Shown: positions 45,927 to 55,073 of the stretch, piece by piece
Position numbering within the stretch: the first letter of the stretch is position 1
How the letters are laid out: each line of letters starts with the position of its first letter
Made by a program: the position numbers and the translations under genes
From: Companilactobacillus zhongbaensis
GTDB taxonomy: Bacteria > Bacillota > Bacilli > Lactobacillales > Lactobacillaceae
DNA length: 64,000 nt
Direction of reading: 5' to 3'
Assembly: GCF_003946515.1 (NCBI RefSeq)
Contig: NZ_RHOM01000001.1
Location: forward strand, 1 to 64,000
The notes under the pieces: model-generated
Told to the model about the DNA's origin: nothing
Database searches by the model: none
What the model saw: only the letters and a program-made list of their open reading frames with translations

Positions 45927-46850
45927 ATGATTTTACGTATTATTCAAATCATCCTAGCAATTTTGCTAGTTTACATCGCTATTTTATTTGGAAGGGACTT
46001 GCTCAAACACCGTGGACAAAGCGATGGTAGCATCCCTAAAGCCGGAGTGATCGGCTTTATTACTAACTTTCTTGATGCCTTAGGTATCGGAAGTTATGCT
46101 CCAACAACTATGTTATTGAAATTAACTAAGTATCTAAAATCAGATAAATTGATTCCCGGTACATTAACTGTTTCCTGTGCTATCCCAGTTATTGCGGAAG
46201 CATTCTTGTTCACTAATACGATCAAGGTTGAAGGAACAACCTTACTTTCAATGGTCGCAGCTGCAGCCGTTGGATCATTCTTAGGTTCAAAATTCATGAG
46301 TAAATTCAACGAAAAAATCGTTCGGATCATCATGGGAGTTGCCTTAGTAATTACAGCCATCTTAATGCTTCTATCACAATTGGGAGTATTAAGTGCTTTA
46401 GGTAACGGAAATACCGCTATCGGACTTCACGGAACAAGCTTAGTCATTGCCATTGTAGGTAACTTCTTACTAGGTGCCTTGATGACAGCTGGTGTTGGTC
46501 TTTACGCACCATGTATGGCTTTAGTTTACATGCTCGGAATGAGTCCAGCAGTTGCCTTCCCAATCATGATGACTTCATGTGCTGTTTTAATGCCAGTTGC
46601 AGCTTATGAATTCGTTAAATCTGGTAGTTACAACCGTAACGCCAGTTTAGGTATTACTATCGGAGGTGTCATCGGTGTTGTTGTTGCCGTGCTATTCGTT
46701 AAGAGTCTTGACCTTAACGTCTTGACATGGTTGATCATCGTCGTTGTTACTTTCACAGGTTTCCAAATGCTTTATCAAGGACTCAAACAAAAGAACGAAA
46801 CAGTTCAACAAGCTGAAAAGAACGGTGAGACTAGTTCTGAAACTAAGTAA
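45927..46850 (+). CDS. TauE/SafE-family membrane permease
   Basis: A 307-residue protein of the TSUP (TauE/SafE) family with about eight hydrophobic segments: GVIGFITNFLDALGIGSYAPTTMLL is the first family repeat and LLGALMTAGVGLYAPCMALVYMLGMS the second. Most relatives carry sulfite, sulfoacetate or other small anions. Its place between prdF and selD, 13 bp after prdF, suggests it serves the pathway: export of 5-aminovalerate, import of proline, or movement of a selenium oxyanion are all possible. The C-terminus is a polar tail. Confidence 0.8.
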   Translation: MILRIIQIILAILLVYIAILFGRDLLKHRGQSDGSIPKAGVIGFITNFLDALGIGSYAPTTMLLKLTKYLKSDKLIPGTLTVSCAIPVIAEAFLFTNTIKVEGTTLLSMVAAAAVGSFLGSKFMSKFNEKIVRIIMGVALVITAILMLLSQLGVLSALGNGNTAIGLHGTSLVIAIVGNFLLGALMTAGVGLYAPCMALVYMLGMSPAVAFPIMMTSCAVLMPVAAYEFVKSGSYNRNASLGITIGGVIGVVVAVLFVKSLDLNVLTWLIIVVVTFTGFQMLYQGLKQKNETVQQAEKNGETSSETK

Positions 46851-46884
46851 GTTGAATAATTTTACAGAAATAGAGGGATGAGTT

Positions 46885-47907
46885 ATGGATTCAACTGAAA
46901 AATTAATTGTATGTGGTGGATGTAACGCAAAATTAGGCCCGGGGAAGCTTGATACAATTTTAAAGACAATTCATCAAGATAAAAAAGCCGACGTAATGGT
47001 CGACTACGAAACAACTGATGACGCTGCAATCATCAAGTTGAATGATGACACTGCAATTATTCAGACAATCGACTTTTTCCCATCCATGGTCACGGATCCA
47101 TATTTGTTTGGACAGATCGCAGCTACGAATGCTTTGAGCGATATTTGGGCAATGGGGGGCTCAGTCGTTTCAGCATTGAATATCGTTTGTTTCCCACAGG
47201 AAATGAACCAAGATATTTTGAAAAACATCTTGCAAGGTGGCTTGGAGAAAGTTACTGAATCAGGCGGCTTTTTAGCTGGTGGTCATTCGATCCAAGATCA
47301 AAGACCTAAGTATGGTCTTTCAGTTAACGGGATCGTTGATCCTAAGAAAATCTGGAGAAACGATACTTGCAACCTTGGCGATGACTTGATCTTAACGAAG
47401 CCACTCGGTGTTGGTATTATCACTTCGGCTTACAGTGTTGACCAAACGAGTGAGGATGCTTTTGATGGCGCCATCAAGAGCATGACTACTTTGAACAAGT
47501 ATGCTTCTGAGATCATTCGTGACTATCCAGTTTCCGCATGTACCGACATTACTGGATTTGGCTTACTCGGTCACTTGAACGAATTTTTGGCTGATAAGTA
47601 TTCTGCAGTCATTGATTCAACATCATTGCCAATCTTGCCACAAGCTTATGAATGTGCTGGTGAATTGCTCGTCACGGGTGGCGGACAACGTAACCGGAAA
47701 TTCTTAGACGGTAAGATCGACTTCACATTTGATGATTTGGCACTTGAAGAAGTCTTATTCGATCCACAAACTTCAGGTGGTCTCTTATTTAGTATTGATC
47801 CTAAGTACACTAAGGAAGTGCTTACAAAATTAAATAAATTAGACCTAAAGAGTGCTAAAATTGGTAGTGTAGTAGAAAAAGAGGATAAAGAAATCAAAGT
47901 TATCTAG
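46885..47907 (+). CDS. selD: Selenide, water dikinase (selenophosphate synthetase)
   Basis: A 340-residue enzyme making selenophosphate from selenide and ATP. The active-site loop is VCGGCNAKLGPG, with Cys13 and Lys16 in the positions of E. coli Cys17 and Lys20; Cys, not Sec, is used. ATP/metal residues follow in DDAAIIKLND and TIDFFPSMVTDPYLFGQIAA, and FGLLGHLNE lies in the C-terminal domain. It feeds both SelA and possibly other selenium uses. Confidence 0.96.
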   Translation: MDSTEKLIVCGGCNAKLGPGKLDTILKTIHQDKKADVMVDYETTDDAAIIKLNDDTAIIQTIDFFPSMVTDPYLFGQIAATNALSDIWAMGGSVVSALNIVCFPQEMNQDILKNILQGGLEKVTESGGFLAGGHSIQDQRPKYGLSVNGIVDPKKIWRNDTCNLGDDLILTKPLGVGIITSAYSVDQTSEDAFDGAIKSMTTLNKYASEIIRDYPVSACTDITGFGLLGHLNEFLADKYSAVIDSTSLPILPQAYECAGELLVTGGGQRNRKFLDGKIDFTFDDLALEEVLFDPQTSGGLLFSIDPKYTKEVLTKLNKLDLKSAKIGSVVEKEDKEIKVI

Positions 47908-47918
47908 GGGGATTTAAC

Positions 47919-48515
47919 ATGAAAACTATTGATGCATTAGATAAAGTTTGTCCGGCACCGATCATTATGTCGAAAAAAGCTTTAAAAGACGTTGACGAAA
48001 TCGAGATCCTAGTCAATGATGACATGGCACCAGAAAACTTGAGAAAGTTAGCTGCTCAACAAAATTACGAGTACGGCGTAGAAGAAAACGGCGAAAACGA
48101 GTGGAAAGTTCGCCTCAAGAAAACTGCTAAATCTGGACAACCAGAAGCTGCTAAAACCGGATTCAACGAACAAGGAGATTCATATATCGTAGTTATTAAT
48201 ACTGATGTTATGGGTCACGGGGATGAGACACTTGGTCGTAACTTATTGCACAGCTTCGTTTACTCACTAACAGAACAAGATGTTCTTCCAGACAAGATCA
48301 TTTGTTATAACGGTGGAGTTAAATTAGTTGTCGAAGGTTCAGACTTCTTGACTGACTTGAAGCCATTAGCTGAAGCAGGAGTTGACATCTATGCTTGTGG
48401 TGCTTGTCTAGACTTCTTTGGTCTTAAAGACAAAGTTGCTGTTGGTAGTATTTCCAATATGTACGAAATTGTGGACATGATGCGTAAACAAAATCGGATT
48501 GTAAGACCAGACTAA
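47919..48515 (+). CDS. yedF: Selenium metabolism protein YedF (TusA + DsrE-like)
   Basis: A 198-residue two-domain protein: N-terminal TusA-like domain with the CPAP motif (VCPAPIIMSKKAL, residues 10-20) and a C-terminal DsrE/F-like domain with IYACGACLDFFGL. This fusion is a recurrent companion of selD in selenium-using bacteria and is thought to carry or sense reduced selenium. It lies 11 bp after selD and before the DUF3343 gene. Confidence 0.9.
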   Translation: MKTIDALDKVCPAPIIMSKKALKDVDEIEILVNDDMAPENLRKLAAQQNYEYGVEENGENEWKVRLKKTAKSGQPEAAKTGFNEQGDSYIVVINTDVMGHGDETLGRNLLHSFVYSLTEQDVLPDKIICYNGGVKLVVEGSDFLTDLKPLAEAGVDIYACGACLDFFGLKDKVAVGSISNMYEIVDMMRKQNRIVRPD

Positions 48516-48528
48516 GGTGGCGTTTGAA

Positions 48529-48795
48529 ATGGGACATACTTTTGGATTAATGACATTTAACACGACGCATGAGGCGATAACTGTCAAGGATCTGTTGAAA
48601 GAACATCCTGAGTTCACGCCCAGTATCATTTCGACACCTGGTAGCATTTCTGCCGGATGTGGGATGAGTGTTAGATTCGATTACACTAAAAAACAAAACA
48701 TTTTAAAGTTGCTTTCCGATAAGGGATTCACTTACAAAAAGATTTACATCGGCAATCGAGTAGGTGTTAAGAGCACATACGAGGTTGACCAATAG
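48529..48795 (+). CDS. DUF3343 putative Se/S carrier protein
   Basis: An 88-residue DUF3343 protein with a conserved glycine/cysteine stretch (PGSISAGCGMSVRFDY), suggesting a persulfide or perselenide carrier. It regularly accompanies selenium genes. I chose ATG 48529 because AAGGTGG precedes it; the GTG at 48517 lies in that box. Confidence 0.85.
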   Translation: MGHTFGLMTFNTTHEAITVKDLLKEHPEFTPSIISTPGSISAGCGMSVRFDYTKKQNILKLLSDKGFTYKKIYIGNRVGVKSTYEVDQ

Positions 48796-48804
48796 GAGGA
48801 TATC

Positions 48805-50715
48805 ATGGAAACAATAGGTCAAGATCAAATTATTATTGCGACGGCCGGACATGTTGATCATGGTAAAACAACTTTAATCAAAGCTTTGACGGGTATCGAC
48901 ACAGATACTCTCAAGGCGGAAAAAAAGCGTGGCTTAACAATCAACTTAGGCTTCGCTTTTTTCGATTTACCAAACCATGAACAAGTCGGGATCGTTGATG
49001 TTCCCGGACATGAACGCTTTTTAAAGAACATGATTGCTGGTTTGAGTGGGATTGATTTAGTTTTACTAGTCGTTGACGCTGCCGAAGGCATTATGCCGCA
49101 AACTAAGGAGCACGTGGAGATCATGTCGTTGCTCGGGATCGATAATTACATCGTTGTTCTCAGCAAGATCGACACGGTCGATGATGAAATGCGCCAACTG
49201 GTGACAGAAGATGTTAAGAGTTTCTTGGATGACCACGATATCGAAGCACCGATCGTGCCAGTCGATGCCGTCAGTGGTACGAACATGGACAACTTGATCA
49301 AAATCATGGATGAAAAAGTCGAATCGATCAAGAAACCGAAGGATAACGGTATTCCACGGATCAACGTTGACCGAGCTTTTTCAATCAAGGGATTCGGAAC
49401 TATCATCACCGGGACTTTGCTGGAAGGTCAGTTGACTAAAGACATGACCTTGGAAGCTTTCCCAAGTGGTAAGACGACCAAAGTTAGAAACATTCAAGTT
49501 CACGATGAAGACGTTGACAAGGCAATGCCTGGAACGCGGACAGCTATCAACTTGACTAATATCAAAACCGACGATATTAGTCGTGGGGATGTTTTGACGT
49601 TACCAGGAAACATTGAACCAACCCACATGTTAGATGTGGACTTCAAACTATTACCAGACAAGAGTTACCACTTAGTTCAATTGTGGAGTCGTGTGCGGGT
49701 TTACCTAGGTGCCGAAGAGATCATTGCTCGGGTCGTGCCTTTAGGTGAAGAACACGTTTCCGCTGACAAGGAAAACTACTTACAACTACGACTAGAACGC
49801 CCAGTTGCCGTCAAGAAGGGTGACCGTTTCATTTTAAGATCTTATTCACCAATGGTTTTGATCGGTGGTGGAACAGTCCTTGATCCTAATCCAAAGAAAC
49901 ACCGTCGTTACAATGACGATGTCTTGGAACAGTTGTCAGTTAAGGCTTCTGGTAATCAAGAGCAAATCGCGCTCGACTTTTTGATGAATCAATCAGAACT
50001 AGGTGCCACTGTCGATGGGATCGCCGACTACTTGAACATCTCAGTCGAGGATGCTAAAGAGATCGTTTCCTTGTTGAAGGAACAAGATCAAGTTACTAGT
50101 TTTAGTAAGTTAGTCATCAACAATGATCGCTTGGCTAGCTTCAAAGAAGACGTGGTCTCAGAACTCGACAGTTACCACAAGAAACATCGTCTCGAAAAAG
50201 GAATGAACAAAGAAGAGTTACTAGTTCGTTTCAAAGACGTGATCGACGGCAAGACGATGGAGCGGATCCTCGAAACGATGGTTTCTCAAAAACTCATCAA
50301 GATCAAAGGTTACATCGTTTCCGACGCCAACTTCGAGGTGAAACTCAACAAGTATCAACAACAAGCTTATGATGAAATTATTGCTGCTCTAAAAGAAACA
50401 CCTTTGACACCGCCAAATGACGAAGATATCGTTGGGGACGATAAAAACAAGCAAGAAGTGTTTAAGTCATTGATCGGTAATCAAGTAATTAGACTAGGGG
50501 AAAGAAATGTCATGCTCAAGTCTGCTTTTGATGACGTGACTCAAGAAGTCATCGCTTATTTGAAAGAAAATGAGACGATGACCTTAGCACAATTCCGTGA
50601 TCTCACCGGAGCAAGTCGGAAATATGGGATGATGATCTTGGAATACATGGATAAGCAAGGAGTAACACGCCGTCAAGAAAATACCCGAGTTTTGACGAAG
50701 AGGGAAAGCAAATGA
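48805..50715 (+). CDS. selB: Selenocysteine-specific elongation factor SelB
   Basis: A 636-residue GTPase delivering Sec-tRNA to UGA codons. G motifs: GHVDHGKTTLIKALTG, DVPGHERFLKNM, LSKID. EF-Tu-like domains 2 and 3 follow, then C-terminal winged-helix modules (from about residue 390) that bind the SECIS hairpin. AGGAGG precedes the ATG. It overlaps the desulfurase gene by 4 nt (ATGA). Its presence with selA, selD and selC makes the Sec pathway complete. Confidence 0.96.
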   Translation: METIGQDQIIIATAGHVDHGKTTLIKALTGIDTDTLKAEKKRGLTINLGFAFFDLPNHEQVGIVDVPGHERFLKNMIAGLSGIDLVLLVVDAAEGIMPQTKEHVEIMSLLGIDNYIVVLSKIDTVDDEMRQLVTEDVKSFLDDHDIEAPIVPVDAVSGTNMDNLIKIMDEKVESIKKPKDNGIPRINVDRAFSIKGFGTIITGTLLEGQLTKDMTLEAFPSGKTTKVRNIQVHDEDVDKAMPGTRTAINLTNIKTDDISRGDVLTLPGNIEPTHMLDVDFKLLPDKSYHLVQLWSRVRVYLGAEEIIARVVPLGEEHVSADKENYLQLRLERPVAVKKGDRFILRSYSPMVLIGGGTVLDPNPKKHRRYNDDVLEQLSVKASGNQEQIALDFLMNQSELGATVDGIADYLNISVEDAKEIVSLLKEQDQVTSFSKLVINNDRLASFKEDVVSELDSYHKKHRLEKGMNKEELLVRFKDVIDGKTMERILETMVSQKLIKIKGYIVSDANFEVKLNKYQQQAYDEIIAALKETPLTPPNDEDIVGDDKNKQEVFKSLIGNQVIRLGERNVMLKSAFDDVTQEVIAYLKENETMTLAQFRDLTGASRKYGMMILEYMDKQGVTRRQENTRVLTKRESK

Positions 50716-51866
50716 TCTATTTCGATAATTCAGCAACGACCGCAATCAAACCAAAAGCCGTTTCAAAAGCTGTCTATGAAGTATTGAACAGTGGAACATA
50801 CGGTAATCCAGGACGTGACTCATCGGATTTTTCCGTCCACAGTAGTGATGTCGTCAACCATGCTCGTGAGCAGTTAAAAGAGCTTTTTAACGTGCCTTCG
50901 ACTGAGCTGATAAGTTTCACTTACAACGTGACGGAAAGCTTGAATACCGTCTTAAAAGGGCTTTTACAAAAGGGCGACCACGCAATTGCTACAAACTATG
51001 AGCATAATTCAGTCATCCGTCCACTGGAACAATTGAAGGCTAATCGTGGCGTTGAAGTTAGCTACTTGCCATTCGATAAAAATACTGGTCGCTTGGAAAC
51101 TGAAAAGCTAGCCGAATTAGTTCAGCCGAACACGAAGTTGCTCGTTTGTACCCACGCTTCTAACGTTACTGGTTACGTGTTGCCGATTGATGAAATCGCT
51201 GATTTCTGTCATGAACACAATCTACTTTTCATCGTCGATGCTGCTCAAACAGCTGGTTATGAAGACATCGATATCCAAAAAACAGGTATCGATATTCTTT
51301 GTTTCACCGGCCATAAGTCACTCTATGGTCCACAAGGTATCGGTGGTATTTGCTTGCGGAAACCTTTGGAGATCGAACCACTCAAGAGCGGTGGGACCGG
51401 AATCCAATCGTTTAACCCAGCTATGCCAGATGAGTTACCAACTCATTTAGAAGCTGGAACGATCAATGTTCCTGGGATCGCCGGCCTATCTGCTGGGGTC
51501 AGTTACGTTCTAGATCATGGTACCGAAAATATTCGTGCTGGTGTCAAACATCTAACTGATATGATCCAAGACAAGCTCGCAGAATTCCCTAATATCAAAG
51601 TTTACACACCAAGGGATGTTGCCACGACTGGGGTAGTTTCCTTCAACTTGGAAGACGTCAATGCTGCCGATGTTGGGCAATGGCTTTGGGACGAGTATCA
51701 AATTGCTTCAAGATCAGGTGCCCACTGTGCACCGAAGGTCCACGAAACTTATGGTACCGTCGAACAAGGGATCGTTCGCTTGTCCTTATCAAGTTTCAAC
51801 ACTGAAGCAGAAGTTAACGTATTGCTGAAAGCAATCGATCAAATGATGACAGAAAGTGAGGCTTAA
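50712..51866 (+). CDS. Class V aminotransferase, cysteine desulfurase / selenocysteine lyase type
   Basis: A 384-residue PLP enzyme. Seen: IYFDNSATTAIKP, PLP-binding TFTYNVTES-like region, VDAAQTAGYEDIDI, the PLP Lys in FTGHKSLYGPQG, and the catalytic Cys in SRSGAHCAP. Such enzymes in sel clusters probably release selenium (or sulfur) to SelD via YedF/DUF3343 carriers. It overlaps selB by 4 nt and lies 3 bp from selA, so it is tightly coupled to both. Selectivity for Se over S is inferred from context. Confidence 0.85.
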   Translation: MIYFDNSATTAIKPKAVSKAVYEVLNSGTYGNPGRDSSDFSVHSSDVVNHAREQLKELFNVPSTELISFTYNVTESLNTVLKGLLQKGDHAIATNYEHNSVIRPLEQLKANRGVEVSYLPFDKNTGRLETEKLAELVQPNTKLLVCTHASNVTGYVLPIDEIADFCHEHNLLFIVDAAQTAGYEDIDIQKTGIDILCFTGHKSLYGPQGIGGICLRKPLEIEPLKSGGTGIQSFNPAMPDELPTHLEAGTINVPGIAGLSAGVSYVLDHGTENIRAGVKHLTDMIQDKLAEFPNIKVYTPRDVATTGVVSFNLEDVNAADVGQWLWDEYQIASRSGAHCAPKVHETYGTVEQGIVRLSLSSFNTEAEVNVLLKAIDQMMTESEA

Positions 51867-51869
51867 TCC

Positions 51870-53258
51870 ATGGATCAAAAAACTTTATTCCGAAAACTTC
51901 CATCGATGAATGATTTATTGAATTCTGAATCAGCTAAAAAATGGGAGCAAGAAGTCGACACTTCTGTCGTCAAAGAGATGATCACCAAAGTTTTGGACGA
52001 GACTCGTTCAGGTATCTTGGCAGGAAAAATCACAGAACTACGTGAAAACTTTTTTGATGGTAAGATGGAAAAATTGCTCGATGATCGTCGTGTCAGCGCT
52101 TTGCAATCTGTTGTTAACGCCACTGGGGTAGTGTTGCACACTAATCTCGGTCGTGCCAAGCTGGCAACTGAAGCAGAAGCTGCCATTGCTGACGTGGCCA
52201 GTCACGCCACCAATTTGGAATACGACATTACTATCGGACAACGGGGCGACCGTTACAAGTACGTCGGTAAATTAGTTTCTGAATTAACTGGTGCGGACGA
52301 TGCTATCGTTGTTAACAATAATGCCGCAGCCGTCATGCTCGTCTTGAGTACCTTGTTCAATCAAAAGGAAGTTATCATCTCCCGTGGCCAACTAGTTGAG
52401 ATCGGTGGCTCCTTCAGAGTTCCGGATATTATTACTAGTACCGGCGGTATCTTGAAAGAAGTGGGAACGACTAATAAAACCCATGTCAAAGACTATGAAA
52501 ATGCCATCAACGAAGAAACCGGTGGGATCCTGCGAGTTCACACGAGTAACTACAAGCTAATTGGTTTCTCGGAAACACCAACAGCTCGAGAACTTTCCGT
52601 GGTTTGCAAAGAACACGACTTGCCGTTAGTTAATGACTTGGGAAGTGGCTTGATGATCAATCTTGATCAATATGGCCTCGGTCATGAACCAACTATTTCC
52701 GAAGAGCTGGAATACTGTGACTTAGTAATGTTTTCCGGTGACAAGTTGCTAGGTGGACCACAAGCCGGGATCATTGCTGGTAAGCAAAAGTACATCGATC
52801 AGATCAAGCACAATCAGTTATTAAGAGCTTTACGTGTCGATAAGATGACCTTATCAGCCTTGATCGCCACATTGAAGCTTTATCGCGATCCTGAAACTGC
52901 CATCGAAAAGGTGCCGGTTTTACGGGAATTAACGATGAAAGCTGACCGAGTCTTGGAGAAAGCTAAGAAGTTGCAAAAGATGATCGAGAATCAAACTGAT
53001 TACGACGCTACTATCGAAGAAGGTACGTCGATGGTCGGTGGCGGCTCGTTCCCTGATGTTCAGCTACCAACTTACTTGATCGACTTGCATGCGCAAAGTT
53101 CCGAAACAAAACTCAACCGTCGACTCGAATACGCCAAGTATCCGATCATTACTAGAATCAGCCACGGCAAAGTTTATTTAGACTTACGCTCGATCGACGA
53201 AGGTGACTTCGAAAAGATCATCGCCAGTCTCAATGATGTTTCAGCAAAATATGAATAA
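51870..53258 (+). CDS. selA: L-seryl-tRNA(Sec) selenium transferase
   Basis: A 462-residue PLP enzyme converting Ser-tRNA-Sec to Sec-tRNA-Sec. Features: an N-terminal tRNA-binding region (KLPSMNDLLNSE), VNATGVVLHTNLGRA, the PLP Lys in FSGDKLLGGPQAG, and IEEGTSMVGGGSFP near the C-terminus. It is the last gene of the 14-kb prd-sel run and is followed by a terminator. The start ATG has only a weak ribosome binding site, suggesting coupling to the desulfurase gene. Confidence 0.96.
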   Translation: MDQKTLFRKLPSMNDLLNSESAKKWEQEVDTSVVKEMITKVLDETRSGILAGKITELRENFFDGKMEKLLDDRRVSALQSVVNATGVVLHTNLGRAKLATEAEAAIADVASHATNLEYDITIGQRGDRYKYVGKLVSELTGADDAIVVNNNAAAVMLVLSTLFNQKEVIISRGQLVEIGGSFRVPDIITSTGGILKEVGTTNKTHVKDYENAINEETGGILRVHTSNYKLIGFSETPTARELSVVCKEHDLPLVNDLGSGLMINLDQYGLGHEPTISEELEYCDLVMFSGDKLLGGPQAGIIAGKQKYIDQIKHNQLLRALRVDKMTLSALIATLKLYRDPETAIEKVPVLRELTMKADRVLEKAKKLQKMIENQTDYDATIEEGTSMVGGGSFPDVQLPTYLIDLHAQSSETKLNRRLEYAKYPIITRISHGKVYLDLRSIDEGDFEKIIASLNDVSAKYE

Positions 53259-53269
53259 TATTTCACAAA

Positions 53270-53298
53270 ATCTGGAAAATAGCTTCCAGGTTTTTTTA
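53270..53298 (+). terminator. Terminator after selA
   Basis: TCTGGAA (53271-53277) pairs with TTCCAGG (53284-53290), followed by T7. The remainder of 53299-53568 holds the yedE promoter region. Confidence 0.8.
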
Positions 53299-53494
53299 TT
53301 TGGTGATGAAAATATAGTTAGAAAAACGCTAATAAAAAACCGGATATACTTGATATGAATATATTTATATTGATTTTTTATTTTAACAAAACTTGATTTG
53401 TCGCATGATAAGTGGATAATTTCCAGTTTTCACAAATTGATGGAAGTCAATTTTTTTGATGTAGGGAATACCCTAAAATGATTGAAATATCTTC

Positions 53495-53531
53495 TGAAAG
53501 CGGTTTAAAAAGTATCTCTATCTGCTATAAT
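53495..53531 (+). promoter_or_regulatory. yedE promoter with cre-like site
   Basis: TTTAAA (53504-53509), 16 nt, TATAAT (53526-53531). A cre-like TGAAAGCGGTTTAA (53495-53508) overlaps the -35 box, as on the prd promoter, so both units may share CcpA control. Confidence 0.55.
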
Positions 53532-53568
53532 GAATTGGTGAAATAATTTACAAACAGGGGGATTTTTT

Positions 53569-54765
53569 ATGAATCGTTTGAGGAAATCGTGGGACCCGTT
53601 GATCGTCGTCCCTATATTAGGCGTGCTCTCTGCTTACTTCTTTGGGTTTACTAGTAAGCAATGGGCTGTTACCGGAGAGTTTACTAGATGGGGCGGACAT
53701 CTAATGAACTTTGTTGGGGTCGACACTTCGAAGTTTTCCTATTTCAAATTAATTAAGTTCCAAGGAACACCACTTGATCGTATAGACGGGGTTATGATCA
53801 TTGGTATGTTCATCGGAATGTTCGTTTCCGCATTGATTTCAAACAATGTAAAATTCAGAATGCCACAATCAAAAACGCGTGTCTTTCAAGCCTTGGGCGG
53901 TGGAATTTTAGCAGGATTCGGTGCTAGATTAGCTATGGGATGCAACCTAGCAGCTTTCTTTACTGGAATCCCACAGTTCTCACTCCACGCATGGATATTC
54001 TCAATTTTTACAGTTTTAGGTACTTACGCTGGTACTAAAATTATTCAAAGACCAATGTTTCAATCAAAGATCAAGATGAAGAAAGTCCACAAGACTACGC
54101 TTTACAGTATTCATGACAAAGATCATACGACTAGAAACAATTGGTTGTTAGTCTTAATGGCAGTTTTGATCTTGTTCTTGTTCGTTATCGAATACAACAA
54201 GCAATCACTCTTCCCATTAGTATTAGTATTTGGCCTACTATTCGGCTTTTTGCTTGAAAAAGGTCAAGTTTGTTTTACTTCAGGTTTCCGTGACCTTTGG
54301 ACAGCCGGACGTTCAAATATGACAGTTGCCATTCTTTTAGGTATGGTCATCAGTACTGTCGGAACTTTCGTCTTCATCCAAAACGGAATCCCAGCAACTA
54401 TTCACTGGGCAGGACTCAACACCGTTATCGGTGGTTTCATTTTCGGTGTCGGTATCGTTATTGCCGGTGGTTGCGAAACTGGTTGGATGTATCGTGCTAT
54501 GGAAGGTCAAGTTCACTACATGTTAGTGGGTGTTGGAAATGTTCTAGGTTCGATCCTCTTAGTACTAGTTTGGGATCAAATCGCACCATTCCTAGCTTAC
54601 AATGCTCCAGAAGTTAATTTACTAAAAGTCTTCGGACCATACGGTGGTTTGATTGTGACTTACATCGGTTACGGGATCATGGCTTTGTTGCTCTGGATCT
54701 ACGTCAGATGGTATTTCAGAAACATTAAGAAACAAGCACCTACAAATATTACACAGGAGGCATAA
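53569..54765 (+). CDS. yedE: YedE-type selenium transporter
   Basis: A 398-residue YeeE/YedE membrane protein with about ten hydrophobic segments in two repeats. Each repeat carries a conserved Cys motif expected to handle the anion: GFGARLAMGCNLAAFF and VIAGGCETGWMYRA. This subtype is associated with selenium genes and is thought to import a selenium compound. AGGGGG precedes the ATG. It forms a small operon with the next TusA-like gene, 5 bp downstream. Confidence 0.88.
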   Translation: MNRLRKSWDPLIVVPILGVLSAYFFGFTSKQWAVTGEFTRWGGHLMNFVGVDTSKFSYFKLIKFQGTPLDRIDGVMIIGMFIGMFVSALISNNVKFRMPQSKTRVFQALGGGILAGFGARLAMGCNLAAFFTGIPQFSLHAWIFSIFTVLGTYAGTKIIQRPMFQSKIKMKKVHKTTLYSIHDKDHTTRNNWLLVLMAVLILFLFVIEYNKQSLFPLVLVFGLLFGFLLEKGQVCFTSGFRDLWTAGRSNMTVAILLGMVISTVGTFVFIQNGIPATIHWAGLNTVIGGFIFGVGIVIAGGCETGWMYRAMEGQVHYMLVGVGNVLGSILLVLVWDQIAPFLAYNAPEVNLLKVFGPYGGLIVTYIGYGIMALLLWIYVRWYFRNIKKQAPTNITQEA

Positions 54766-54770
54766 CCATA

Positions 54771-55025
54771 ATGGCTGAAGTTGAAAATAAAAATACAGAT
54801 TACACGATCGATTATTTTTTGAATCTTGAAGGTGAGCCTTGTCCTTTCCCTGCAATGACAACGGTCAATGCATATAACAATATGAAAGATGGCGAGATCA
54901 TCGAGATTATTAGTGATTGTCCACAATCAATCAACAACATTCCTGAGGATGCAAAAAACCGTAATCATGAGGTTTTATTGATCGAACAAAATGGTCCTAC
55001 TTTACGGTATGTTATTCGTAAATAG
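54771..55025 (+). CDS. TusA-like sulfur/selenium carrier
   Basis: An 84-residue TusA-family protein with the CPFP motif (GEPCPFPAMTTV) whose Cys would carry persulfide or perselenide. It follows yedE by 5 bp, so it may receive the imported selenium and pass it to the YedF/SelD pathway. A terminator and element G follow. Confidence 0.88.
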   Translation: MAEVENKNTDYTIDYFLNLEGEPCPFPAMTTVNAYNNMKDGEIIEIISDCPQSINNIPEDAKNRNHEVLLIEQNGPTLRYVIRK

Positions 55026-55036
55026 GTTATTGGATT

Positions 55037-55070
55037 TTAGCTATCTCTTTTGTAGAGGTGGCTTTTTTTG
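55037..55070 (+). terminator. Terminator after the yedE unit
   Basis: AGCTATCTCT (55039-55048) pairs with AGAGGTGGCT (55054-55063), followed by T7; element G starts 4 nt further on. Confidence 0.8.
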
Positions 55071-55073
55071 TTT

